This document shows, in pieces, positions 33,951-44,500 of a stretch of 64,000 bases of DNA (position 1 is the stretch's first letter; each line of letters opens with the position of its first letter). Made by a program: the position numbers and the translations under genes. Source of the DNA: Pseudo-nitzschia pungens (lineage: Eukaryota > Bacillariophyta > Bacillariophyceae > Bacillariales > Bacillariaceae); contig CM074764.1 in NCBI GenBank assembly GCA_037355855.1, forward strand, positions 4,092,001 to 4,156,000. Reading direction: 5' to 3'. The notes under the pieces were generated by a model, which saw nothing but the letters and a program-made list of their open reading frames with translations, ran no database searches and was not told where the DNA came from.

Positions 33951-34787
33951 TATGAAGATATTCAAGGTGGTGCTATGATCTGAGCTAAGGCTCCTGTGTA
34001 GGAGAGTGTACTGGGGCTACAGGCAGCAGCCCCCAGTAACTGACTAACAGGTGCTGGGCTGAGTGCTAGAGCTGTGTGCTAAATGGTTAGCAACAGGCTT
34101 AGCAACAGGCTTAGCAACAGGCTTAGCAACAGGCTTAGCAACAGACCTATATCCTGTTTAGTATGGATGCTAGCAGAGTTTACTAGGGTCGACGCGTACG
34201 ATTTGTACCAATCGTACGTACCCCGAGTAAAGCACCTTTTCAGGGTGTAGCTAAATGCTACAGGGTTAGGGTTGCTAAGGCTACGAGATACTGAAAGATG
34301 CTAACCTACCATGATACCATGCTAAGATACTATGCTACCGCCGGGGTCGGGTCATTGGTGTATAATATGTACCATGACCGGACGCCTGGCCCAAACAGTT
34401 ATTAAGCGAGCTAGCGCAGGCGAAGCTAGCGCAAGCGAGCTAACGCTCGCTAAAACCACTTCGAAACGCTACCCTGTAAACTACAGTACCAAGGCTACAG
34501 GACTGTATACCCTGTATAGCGCAGCGAGACAGCGAGGCGCTGTCACGCTAGAGCTGAGCGCTCTGCTCAGCTCCCTCCACTATTCTTTTATCTCTTTAAA
34601 ATAAGACGCCTATCAAGCCCTCCCCTTTCGATGATCCGATGCACCTCTATGAGAGTATCTTGTAGTGTTTGAATGTATGCAATAGACTATACAGTACACA
34701 CTGTAGTCTCACGATTTGCTGGGACTACGTCCTATCCTGTTGTTATTGTTATCACCCATTATTTGCTGACGAGCGAATATCTTTACA
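33951..34787 (+). repeat. 3' LTR of Copia element 1
   Basis: 837 bp. Identical to 25116-25952 by eye except CCTTCCGATG versus CCTTTCGATG near 34626. Confidence 0.92.
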
Positions 34788-34902
34788 AAAGGGCTCGACC
34801 GTTAAAAAATTATAAGAATTTTCCGTTATTGCGCGCCATAAATAAGTAACTCGGGGGTTACATAAACGATATATGTAACTTCTATTTCGGGAATGACTCA
34901 AT

Positions 34903-35624
34903 ATGATATCGGGAATCGCTCAATAATCTCAAATCAGAAGAAAATATTTTAGAAGACATCTTATCACTACATGTAAACCTTACTTACCGTAAGTTTACCG
35001 TAAGATTACCATATCTACGTAGTACCGAACTAAGAACTGATTTACTCATTTAAGGACGGTATGACAGAAACCTCGTCCTCCGGGTTACTTCGAGCATGGT
35101 CAACTCCTGGCTGGCGCGCACCTTCGTTTCGAGGTAAAGGCAAAATGAAATCGGAGAACAACTTTTGGAAAAAACTCACCTTAAAATCACGACATCAATT
35201 GTCGTCAACAAAACTCCTCATACCCTTCCCAGCAGCACATGCTCATCATTGCTGATACTTTGAATGTGGATAACTCCTAAAGTATAAGGAATTTTTTATT
35301 TCTTTTTCGATAGACCTCTAGTCTATTGTCTTAATAAGTGGGATTGCAACTTTAAAAGTATAATTTGGACAGTTGAATAATTTTAAAAAATTAATTTCAC
35401 CTCTAGCTCTACTACCTCCTCTAATATGCCTTGAATGTGGATATCTCCTAAACTATTGGGAATTCTATATTTCTTTGTTTATATATCTGTTTCTTATGAA
35501 TAATTTGAGGAGAATTGATACTTGAATCATGGAAATTGTGTGGTGGGATCACAACAACAACAAAATTGCACCTGTTCTCCTATACTCCCAGTACCTGCTG
35601 AAATATGTTTTGGATGTAAATTCT
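34903..35624. other. Non-coding DNA with imperfect tandem units; target of Copia element 2
   Basis: TTTGAATGTGGATAACTCCT (35261) and CTTGAATGTGGATATCTCCT (35431) begin related units of about 170-180 bp that contain AAGTATWAGGAATT and TTGATACTTGAATCAT. A third unit begins near 35608 and is cut at 35623; it resumes at 61119, and a fourth begins near 61270. So Copia element 2 inserted into a small tandem array. The region 34903-35250 shows nothing I can name. Confidence 0.65.
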
Positions 35625-36081
35625 AACAAGTTGTTTAACTGGAATTATGAGCTTAGTATTCTATCTTGCGAATCATGTGTTTTCTGTGTTAACACTCGAT
35701 CGGTCTGTGTGGACTGTGTGTTAGCGATTGGATTGGTTAGCGACGATCGCTTAACACTTGGTCAACGATCTCGTGCTTGCATAACTCGCTGAGCTCGTAT
35801 GTATTCGTTCTTATGTATTTGTATGTGTTTGCTCTGTCTATTCAGTGATGTATAGTTTTGCATGGTCTTAAGCATGGTCGCGCGCATATATATCTATATG
35901 CGTGACTCCATGCGCGTGGTTGGAGCAATGCTCAGTACAACTCCACGTGTAAGACTCCAGCATGCTCATGGTCGGAGCAGATATAGTGCTCAGTACGACT
36001 CCACGTGCTGTAGCTCGCGATCGCGTGGTTTTATGCGCAGTTTCTGTTTCTTGTACTTAACAACCCTGTAACTGCGTTGTT
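35625..36081 (-). repeat. 3' LTR of Copia element 2
   Basis: 457 bp with termini AACAA...TTGTT on the minus strand. It contains two copies of ACTCCACGTG and GCGCGCATATATATC. Its 69-codon frame is shared with the other LTR and is not a gene. Confidence 0.9.
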
Positions 36082-36184
36082 CCCTCCTTAATGTGTGGCG
36101 GAATAGGAAATAAACAGGATAACTGAGGTACACATTATTGTTCTGATTTTCGATTTAACTCTCTAAGATGTTTTAGTACTTAAC

Positions 36185-39100
36185 TTATTTAGTCATGAAT
36201 TCATTGATAAGGCTATGGAATGTAGTTTGCGGAAGCGGCTTGGTAAGAACATCAGCATAGTTATCTTCAGATCTGATGTGGTTCACGGAGATCACTTTGC
36301 CTGCCTGGTGTTGTCTCACAAAGTGGTATGCCAGAGCAATGGACTTCTTGTTCAAGGAACTTGCAGGATTGGTTGAGTTTAGAACCACACTCTTATTATC
36401 GACGTAGATATCAGCCGGTTTGGTCACTGCCACTCCCATAGATCTCAAGTGGTATCTCAGCCTGATGGCCAGGGCCACTGCATCTTTCAATGCTGTGAAC
36501 TCTGCTCCAAAAGTGCTGGTATGGACTGAGGTTTGTCTTTTGGATTTCCAATATACTGGAGTGGAGCCTACAAACGCAAGAAGCCCAGTGATACTTCTCC
36601 CAGTTACCAAATCATGGGCATGATCGCTGTCACAGAAAATGGTAATCTGTAACTCCTTAACCTTCGGGATAGGGAACATAGGATCAAGCTCTTCCTTGTA
36701 ATATTTGTACTGGTGAGTAAAATCTTCCATTCGTGTAGGCTCTTCATCTATGGTAGTTCTTGGGGGCCTTGCGTCAATCACCAGTCCTTTATGCTTGTAT
36801 TTCTTCAGGTAGCCCAATATATATCTTGCCATTTCAAGATGGTTCTTCCTTGGACTTGCTGAGAACCTTGACAGTGATGACACCGCATAACCTATATCAA
36901 TCCTACCAGTCAAAATCACCCATTGACACAGGCCAATAATATGTTGAAACTCCTTGTGGCCTGCCGGATCTAGAAACTCTGATGTATCTTCTTCTGGTCT
37001 GCATTTTGTGGGCATGGGAATTGGGTTCTTATGGAGCGTGAGTCCATGCTTGATTTCATACTTTCGAAGGACTTCTGTAATGTACGAACCAGAATTCAAG
37101 AGGATCCTTCCATCCTTGATTTTTCGGACGCTGGTACCAAGGTAGTATTTCGGTTCCTTCTCTATATTCCTCAGGGCAAACTCCTGTTCTATCAAGGAAA
37201 TCCAATCTTGGGGTTTCTTCGCAACCACAATCAGGTCATCCACATGTGTTGCAATGTAACAGTATCCTTCTCCTTCTGGTTCTTGTCTCATCCATAGATC
37301 AGGGTCAGCGCGAGAGGGTCTGAATCCTAAACCTGCAAGTGTATCTGCAAAGAAATCCATGTAGGCTCTGCTGCTTCCAGCAAGACCATACAGGGCGCGT
37401 TGTATCTCCACTTTGCTCCCTTTGTTCTCACCAAATACATCATCTGCCCAACACCACACTTTCTCCTGGTTTGGGGCAGTAGGGAAGGCATTGCCTACAT
37501 CAGCTGTCATGAGATCCAACTTCTGGTGCTGTGCAATAAGAAATAACAGAAATACTGAAAGACTGTCGACCTGGCTTGAATATGTATTGACATTGCTGGA
37601 ATCAACCAAATGCCCTCCTGCAACTAGACGTGATTTGTATCTTCTATCTTCACTTTTGACATCCCATATCATTTTCAGCTTCGCTTCTTGCCAACCTTCA
37701 GACGCAGGAAATTCTGTATCAGGGTGATGGAACTTAAAACACTTCAGTCTCTCCAGGTTCAGCATCTCTTTTTCAATACTCTCTTGCCACTTTCTGTTGC
37801 CTGCTTCCAAATCAAACTGGACACACTGTTGGTAGGTGCTAGGAATCTTGATACCGAATTTCTCTCTTTGTTTCTTTGCTGCAATTCTTTGGTTCCGGGA
37901 TAACAGCCTTTTCTTCTTTTTGCTCGGATTTTGGATGGCTCTTCGGAGTTTCTTTGAAAGTTTAACTTGTGGACGGGGCTTATGAGATGGCGCTGACTTG
38001 ATTCGTCTCAATCTTCTCACAATATTACTGTTTTCTTTTAGAACAGAATCAGCCCATGTGCCCAATGGTCCACTTGAGCGTCTGCTGCTGTTCTCCACAA
38101 TGTACATCTTGATATATTTGGCACAAGCAACTGGTTGGTCTTTTTGCAAAACAGTGAGTGGAATATCCATAACAACTGTACCAACATCTGTAACAAACTG
38201 AGCTTTGAAAATCAACATTCCTTCCTTCCAATGGTGGTTCAATATCTTTCTGAATTCGCTGGTCAAGTTCTGGTCAGTGCTTTCCAGGATATCCAAATGG
38301 GACTCTGCGTTGTTGGTGCAATCAAGGTCTTTTGGTAGGGCTTCCTCTTCATCTTGTTCAGCGCTGGCTTCCTCTTCTTCTTCAGCTCCAATATCCGACT
38401 CTTCTGGATCTTCCGCATCAGATGCACCTCCTGCATCCATGTCATCGTCATCATCCTTGGTTTCGAAATTCTGTTTCAAGAAGGTTTCCAAATTGCTCGT
38501 AGAGTGTTCCATGCCTGTTGAATCAGCTGCAAATTCCTCCCCTGAAACTAAGATGGGGACTTCATCAGTGCTTTCGATAATGGTTCTTTCCTTCTCAGCA
38601 ACAGTCAATTCAAACTTGCTTGGGTCATCAGTGAAGACCTCCTTGCCAGTGCCAATATTCTCACGTCTGGTTCTGACCACCGAACGCATGAGGATCTGCC
38701 GCTTGGTCTTCTTAGTATCTGGTTCCGTCAGGATATAATAGGTCATGGCATCCCCGCATGAATCTGCAAATGCGAGGAATCTCCCCTTCAACATACTCTC
38801 TTTGGGCGTCTTGTTCTGGGGTTGATAATACCAGATAGGCTCGTAAAAATGGAAACGCAAGTGTGAGATATCCGGAGTCCACCCATTCGAGACTTCAGAT
38901 GGCGTTTTCCAATTCAAAGAGGCACGCGAGCAAACATTATTCACTTGACAAACCCATTTGGCACACCAATGCGCCAAGGATTTGGGGGCTTTGAACATGG
39001 TCAGACAGTTGGAAATCATCTTGCTGAGTCTTCCCCATTCAGGTTCAGCTGGATTTTGGTGTTGATAATGCGGCTGACTCGTCCTGGATCTGGTGCCAAC

Positions 39101-41263
39101 TCTAGCTTCCCTCAATACTTCACTCCATTTAACTCCAGTTTCGGCTTGTGCGTTGTCACTGATTAATGTATCTGGCGCGCCGTGCTCCCTCAGGTAGTCT
39201 TTCAAGGCAGTAGTACATTGGGACACTTGCTTAAGGGGGTGGAAAGACCATTTCTTGGATTTCACACCAGAGAAAAACTGACCTCCATTATGGCCTTGGC
39301 TGGTCTTTTCAGAGAAAAATGTATAGTCGGTGGCGACGGATTCATTCTGTCTGGGGTAATGGAATCCTCTGAAACGCTTCCTGTAGTGCTTCCTGGGGAT
39401 ATCTCTGTTCTCTTCTTCGATCTCTGTATAGAATTGAGTCGTATTCTCCAAGGTCTTCTTCACCACCCTCTCAGGGAGCATCGCCATCCTCTTCCTTAGT
39501 TCCAGCATGGGGAGTTGGGCAAAACTGAACTTCTGGAAACTCCTCTTACGTCTGAGCATAGGGTATTCCCTGAGATCCGGTGGGGCTGGGGAATTTAACT
39601 CAAACAACTCCAAAGACTCCATGTCTCCCTCTGTTGGTTTGGACAGCTTGAAAAACACTTTTTCTTCATCATGCCAAAAGGGTAAGAATGTATCCCCGAT
39701 CTTGATCCCACAGTCTGGATATTGCGGTTGCACCCCAACTCTCACTCCGTGATCCCCCATGTCGATGGACGTTAACAGGGACTCGCCTTCAGTACTGTCT
39801 CTGTCTTCAGCAATGTAGGTTGCATAATGGACAAGCAATAGAACCGGATCCTCTCGTCCTGGGATTGTTGCCTTCGTGACTGCGCTCACCACTGGGTGTC
39901 CATCCATCACATCACTTGACATGAAAGGCTTTACGGCTGAGGTCAAACCTGTCTCTCCTCCCACTTTAATCCAAGCCTTTTCTGTCACCGTGGGTCTGTT
40001 TCCACCTCCACTATCCATAATTGCAATATTCTCACCCTTGGAGATTTTCATGGGGAAGCGTCTGGTTGTCTTTAGGATGGTACGTTCTTGTAGCCTTCGG
40101 CTTCGGCGTGGGCCGGCAGCTGGAGTATTGGTTGGAACCTCTGGTGGAGATGCTGGGGGCTGTTGCTGCTCCTCTTGCTGCTGTAGCGTCTGCATCTCTT
40201 CATGCTCTTTCCCCTTTTCAACCATATGAAAGCGGATGGCCTTTAAAGGAAGGGACCCGGGGGGAAACAGCTCAGAGTCGTCGATGGATCCAATGCTGTG
40301 ATCATCGGTAGTATCCTCCGGGCCACCAGGGGGCGCAGGGGGGCCACTAGGTGGGGGAGGCAGAAGGGTCTCCACAGGCTCAGGATCGTCCGTAGGTGCC
40401 GGGGAAGTGGTGGTATCGAGCATAATGCGGCGAACTCGTCGTTGGCGGCTGCTGGGGCCACGCACGCGTCTGGGGACGTCGGTGTTCCCTAGTCCATCGT
40501 CTTTCGGCTCTCCAATGTGGGTACCAGCAAGTGGCTTAGGATATTCGTCAGGGCTCATCTTGTGCCGAACAGCAGTATTATAATCAAGGATGTATTTTTG
40601 ATGTTCGGACTTGAGGTTCCGCCAAAGGTCCGGTGCAATACGGATAATCCCAATAAGGTTTGGATGTATAGTACCTGGAAGAGAAGCAGATTGTGATGAT
40701 GATTCCGACTCCATTGTTCCTTCCACTCGACGGCGCTTGCCAGAATAATACGTCAGTTCTTGGCGGCGTTTGGCTTCCCCTTGTCTGAGGATCCTATTGC
40801 GGAGCGCCACTTTCTCCTCGTTTCGAAGCTCCATAACAAGGTCTTGGATCTTGAGCCTGGATTTGTTTTGTTCCATGTAGCGTTTGATATAATCCAGGGA
40901 TTGGTCGTGTATATTCCGAATAAATAAACCTTTGCCTTCTGATTCGTGCATTCCGAATGTCGGGATACGGTTGAGTTCATAATAGATTAACTCGAACCTA
41001 TTGATGTAGTCGGAGATATTCCCCCCCTCGTAAAGTTTAACGTTTTGCAACTTGATACGGAGGGTATCTGCGTGGGTCTCCAACTGTGATTCATCGTCGT
41101 ACCAATCTAGGAGTTTCTGCCATGCCCCGTGTCCATCGGTTCTATGTTGGTTGATCTTCGAGTATGCACTCCCGTTGCAAGTTGCTGATGCTAACGTAGA
41201 AAATAGAACGTTGTTCCTGTTTGGGTCCTTGTCCGCTTCTGTCCTGCTCTCCATGACTTTCTG
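36185..41263 (-). CDS. Copia element 2 gag C-terminal part and Pol
   Basis: From the first Met (41254) this is 1689 residues; the frame continues back into the 19-bp duplication as YGTGFQKVMESR. Gag-like segments are GHGAWQKLLDWYDDESQLE and ISDYINRFELIYYELN. The protease is around IAIMDSGGGNRPT. Integrase has SVATDYTFF, LISDNAQAETG and QNPAEPEWGRLSK. RT has LMTADVGNAFPTAP, ALYGLAGSSRAYM and YIATHVDDLIVVA. RNase H has IFCDSDHAHDLVTGRSITG, STFGAEFTALKDAVALAIRL, YVDNKSVVLNS and ADVLTKPLPQ. An acidic linker lies near residues 910-970. The frame is fully open. It is divided from its own N terminus by the LINE, so it is inactive as a unit. Confidence 0.9.
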   Translation of the reverse strand, partial: QKVMESRTEADKDPNRNNVLFSTLASATCNGSAYSKINQHRTDGHGAWQKLLDWYDDESQLETHADTLRIKLQNVKLYEGGNISDYINRFELIYYELNRIPTFGMHESEGKGLFIRNIHDQSLDYIKRYMEQNKSRLKIQDLVMELRNEEKVALRNRILRQGEAKRRQELTYYSGKRRRVEGTMESESSSQSASLPGTIHPNLIGIIRIAPDLWRNLKSEHQKYILDYNTAVRHKMSPDEYPKPLAGTHIGEPKDDGLGNTDVPRRVRGPSSRQRRVRRIMLDTTTSPAPTDDPEPVETLLPPPPSGPPAPPGGPEDTTDDHSIGSIDDSELFPPGSLPLKAIRFHMVEKGKEHEEMQTLQQQEEQQQPPASPPEVPTNTPAAGPRRSRRLQERTILKTTRRFPMKISKGENIAIMDSGGGNRPTVTEKAWIKVGGETGLTSAVKPFMSSDVMDGHPVVSAVTKATIPGREDPVLLLVHYATYIAEDRDSTEGESLLTSIDMGDHGVRVGVQPQYPDCGIKIGDTFLPFWHDEEKVFFKLSKPTEGDMESLELFELNSPAPPDLREYPMLRRKRSFQKFSFAQLPMLELRKRMAMLPERVVKKTLENTTQFYTEIEEENRDIPRKHYRKRFRGFHYPRQNESVATDYTFFSEKTSQGHNGGQFFSGVKSKKWSFHPLKQVSQCTTALKDYLREHGAPDTLISDNAQAETGVKWSEVLREARVGTRSRTSQPHYQHQNPAEPEWGRLSKMISNCLTMFKAPKSLAHWCAKWVCQVNNVCSRASLNWKTPSEVSNGWTPDISHLRFHFYEPIWYYQPQNKTPKESMLKGRFLAFADSCGDAMTYYILTEPDTKKTKRQILMRSVVRTRRENIGTGKEVFTDDPSKFELTVAEKERTIIESTDEVPILVSGEEFAADSTGMEHSTSNLETFLKQNFETKDDDDDMDAGGASDAEDPEESDIGAEEEEEASAEQDEEEALPKDLDCTNNAESHLDILESTDQNLTSEFRKILNHHWKEGMLIFKAQFVTDVGTVVMDIPLTVLQKDQPVACAKYIKMYIVENSSRRSSGPLGTWADSVLKENSNIVRRLRRIKSAPSHKPRPQVKLSKKLRRAIQNPSKKKKRLLSRNQRIAAKKQREKFGIKIPSTYQQCVQFDLEAGNRKWQESIEKEMLNLERLKCFKFHHPDTEFPASEGWQEAKLKMIWDVKSEDRRYKSRLVAGGHLVDSSNVNTYSSQVDSLSVFLLFLIAQHQKLDLMTADVGNAFPTAPNQEKVWCWADDVFGENKGSKVEIQRALYGLAGSSRAYMDFFADTLAGLGFRPSRADPDLWMRQEPEGEGYCYIATHVDDLIVVAKKPQDWISLIEQEFALRNIEKEPKYYLGTSVRKIKDGRILLNSGSYITEVLRKYEIKHGLTLHKNPIPMPTKCRPEEDTSEFLDPAGHKEFQHIIGLCQWVILTGRIDIGYAVSSLSRFSASPRKNHLEMARYILGYLKKYKHKGLVIDARPPRTTIDEEPTRMEDFTHQYKYYKEELDPMFPIPKVKELQITIFCDSDHAHDLVTGRSITGLLAFVGSTPVYWKSKRQTSVHTSTFGAEFTALKDAVALAIRLRYHLRSMGVAVTKPADIYVDNKSVVLNSTNPASSLNKKSIALAYHFVRQHQAGKVISVNHIRSEDNYADVLTKPLPQTTFHSLINEFMTK

Positions 41264-41282
41264 AAACCCTGTTCCATATAGA

Positions 41283-41587
41283 TTAATTAATTAATATACT
41301 TATTTAAATAACTTTATTCACCAAAGGTGAAACTAAATTACTCAGTCTGTAACCAGACTTTAACGTCGCCTCCATCAGAGAGTCAGGACCCCAAGTGGTA
41401 GAACGACAAATTTTTCAAACAAACCTTGAAGATCAAGCAGGGAAAAAGACAAGAACAAGTCCCACAAAATAGGGACTTGAGAGAAAGTGAGATGGGAAAG
41501 AAGATAGTGGGATAAGACCCAGTATCAAAAGGTAAATGACAGGATGACAAGCAGGAACAGAAGACAAGACCAAGGCACAAAGTGTAA
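41283..41587 (-). terminator. LINE 3' untranslated region and tail
   Basis: On the minus strand the end reads GTGAATAAAGTTATTTAAAT, then a TTAATTAATTAA tail at the junction with the target duplication. AATAAA at 41318-41313 is a plausible poly(A) signal. The tail is a short AT repeat instead of pure A. Confidence 0.6.
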
Positions 41588-44500
41588 TCAACCCTGAGGT
41601 CCAGTGAGCCAGGCTCTGAGGAGAGCAGCCTCTCGTTGGTATGGCTGCACTGGTTGGACAGGTGCTGCATACTGCTTCCTGGCAAGGTGGATGGTTGCAA
41701 GCCACTGCCTCTTGGCAGTCAGGGTGTAGCCTTGTAGGACTTGGAAAGGGGTTTGCAAAAGGGAGTGTGACTGGGGGAGTGCACCAGCTGCACCAATGGC
41801 CAATTCAGAGGTGATGGAAGCATCAAGAGATTGGTGTTGTTCAGCATCAAGGGTACCCCCAGGACCATGGAGTCGTTCATTCCTATAGGTCCAAAGATGA
41901 TCCCAGGAGGTAAGAAAGAACTGATGGATGATAGCTGAGCGCTTGCTTCCAATGTGGGAGTAGTAGTCAGCCTGGATTTGATACCAGCGAGGAGACCACC
42001 TCCCAAGAAGCCAGTTGTGCCAGCCAATAGTCCTCTGTGCCCTGACAGCAGACGCAATTGCAAGTGAGTAGGATGATGGATAAATGTTCTGGCCATTCCG
42101 AACTCTGGTGAGGAGATCCACAATGGCAGCCACCAATGATGGATCAGTCTGCTCAACTTCAAGCCTCTTCTGCAGTGGTCCCGTGAAGGCAGACACACTA
42201 TGCCTGACAGCCCCAGTGTCCTTGCAGGAGAGCACATGAGAAACCTTCTCGTTGTCTGCATCACACAAGGGACACCTGGAGTGATCCTGATACTGGTAAT
42301 GAAGGAGTTGGTTGCCAACACCAATGCATCCAGAAGCAAACTTGACAAACCACCTTTGCATGCCAGGAGGTAGACGCTTGAAGGCAGACAGATGGGCACA
42401 CCAATGGATGGAACTCAAAACAGGTTGTGGAATGGGAATATCATGGTGGGTCTGCCAATATTGAAGAAGAGGAGGACCAGAAATGGCAACATGCAAAGCA
42501 TTTTGATCAAACCTTGAACACTTGCAACCATTGAGAGAAAAGGCCCAGGGCTCAAACACAAGTCTGGGATAGTGATGGGCAGAAGCTCTATGGACAGAAA
42601 GAAATGCCTTTGCCATGCTGTCAACCTGATGATTGCGAAGGGCCCACCAATCAAGAAAGAGTCCAGATTGATGGCCCTGAACCCACTGAAAGTGCACAGA
42701 AAGTGGTAGGGCAGAAATCATGTTTCTGATGACATAAACATAATCAAAAGACTTCTGGGAAATAACCAAAGGCCAAGATCCCTGAGCCTGTTTGAGAGCT
42801 GTGTCACCATCCAGAGCAATGGTGATGGAGCCAGAAGCAATATCAAAGATACTCACCAGAGCAGTGCAACAGGTGAGAACTCCAATGATACCTGCCAGTT
42901 CACTCCTGTAGGATGACTGATCCTCAGGGGACCCACTGACAAAATTATAGCCTGTGAGGAACAATGAAGCAGACTTGGTGGAGGTATTGGGTGACAGAAT
43001 GAATGCAGAAGTTCCTCTGAGAAGTTCCGGATCAAATGAACCATCACATACAGCACTGGCAGTACCACTCTGGATAGCATCAACGAGGTGCTGACAGCCA
43101 GCCTGTGGTAGAGAATATTTGTGGAGAAGTACCCTTGGAGACTCACAGAGTGCATCAAAGGCATCTGCAGGGGAGTCTGGAAGAGAATCAAGTGGATTGT
43201 ACTCCAGAGGATCCATGTCAGGAGGTTCAGAAACAAAGGCTGAGGACCCAACAACGCGGACAACTTGGCCACAAATAACAGGGCAGACAAGCACATCAGC
43301 ACAGGCTGGTTTGTCAGAAAGGATTTCAGCAGTGACCCTGTATCTGCCCCTGCCTTGGGAGATGCTCACAATCCAGCCAGTAGAAGTTTTGAAGAATATT
43401 CTATTGGTGGATAAAGACATAAACCAAGGCCAAAGAGAAGCTGTCTGGGGAGAGAGCCAATGCCCAAGGTGAAAAGAAGGAGCCAGTGCCCTGGCTGCAG
43501 GGGGTGGACAGGGGGGAAGAAAACAGGTCTGAATAGCCTTAGTCCATAAGCGCTGTGCTGCTGGAGGCCAAGATGGAGGACATCTCGGCCAGTCAAGATG
43601 ATCCCTCAAGTGATTGGAGGATGTCAGCTGGAAAGCCATGGGAGAGAGTCTTTTCCCATCTGGAGTACAAATGTCAGCAAGGGAAATAGCCTTGAGGGAC
43701 ATGCGCATGTGATTCAAGAGGGACAAGTCAGCACCTCTGAAGCCAGAGTTGACAAAGGCTTGCATGAGATAACAGTCATTGGAACGTAACAGAGGAAGAT
43801 CTGGGAAGTCTTCAAACAAGCTCACAGGGTGAACAGAGAAAAACTTCCACACATGTTTGTACCAGCAGGGAGTGACGTATGAAGCAAAAGGATGATAGGG
43901 TGTGACACCAAGATGGAGAGGAATGCCAAGTTCGAGCCGGAGAGACTCAGCAGTGAGCCTGAGAATCCTACCAGTTTGTGAGGACCTGACAGATTCCTGA
44001 AAGAGGGTGGCAATATGACTAAACTCTTGGAGGAGGTATGGATGGATGAAACCAAAGCCTTGATAGAGGGAAGGACCATAGAACACATGTCTAGGAAATG
44101 TCCGTGACATCCCTGCTTTATTCAGCACAGGAACAAGAGCTGGGTGAATTATCTTAGTCCAAGTGGCCTCATCAAGTTGCGTGACAGGCATGGGGTATTC
44201 AACAGACTTCATGAAAGAATACTTGAAGGTGTAGAGGGATGCGCGCTTCTCACACTTGGAAGCCTTGAGTTGAGAGCCAAAAGACTGAGACTGGGACTTC
44301 ATGTGAGCAATCTGTGCTTCCTCATTGCCGTCCATAGAGATAAAAACCCCAAGGGTCTTGTCAGCATGGTCAACTTCAAACCGATCCAGGGTAGCTCGAT
44401 TGCCATTTTTGTCAGCAACAGAGAAGTCACCGGGCATGTCAGCAATTGATCGATACTCCCAACCGGATCCATTCCATTTGAAATCAATCAAATAACAGAA

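Larger units (their letters stand above)
25116..34787 (+). mobile_element. Ty1/Copia LTR retrotransposon with identical-length LTRs
   Basis: 9672 bp on the plus strand. The direct repeats 25116-25952 and 33951-34787 are 837 bp each and differ at one base by eye. The inner LTR ends are TGAAGATATTC and GAATATCTTTACA, an inverted pair. AAAG lies outside both ends (25112-25115 and 34788-34791), a probable 4-bp target duplication. Order is LTR, leader, gag, pol (protease, integrase, RT, RNase H), 3' untranslated region, LTR. Gag carries nonsense codons, so the copy is probably not autonomous despite its youth. Confidence 0.92.
24857..34902. mobile_element. Small inverted-repeat element (about 370 bp) split by a Copia insertion
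   Basis: The left end ATGAGTCATTCCCGAAATAG (24857) and right end CTATTTCGGGAATGACTCAA (34882-34902) are inverted copies. Removing the Copia element and one AAAG leaves about 370 bp, similar in size to the 13205-13609 element, whose ends are related. The left half holds two adjoining hairpins, AGTAACTGGTTACT (about 24948) and a 10-bp stem CTACAGTGAG/CTCACTGTAG (24968-24993). Non-coding. Confidence 0.75.

Noticed and set aside
35862..36071. 69-codon frame repeated at 60899-61108
   Set aside because: Part of the Copia element 2 LTR pair, not a gene.
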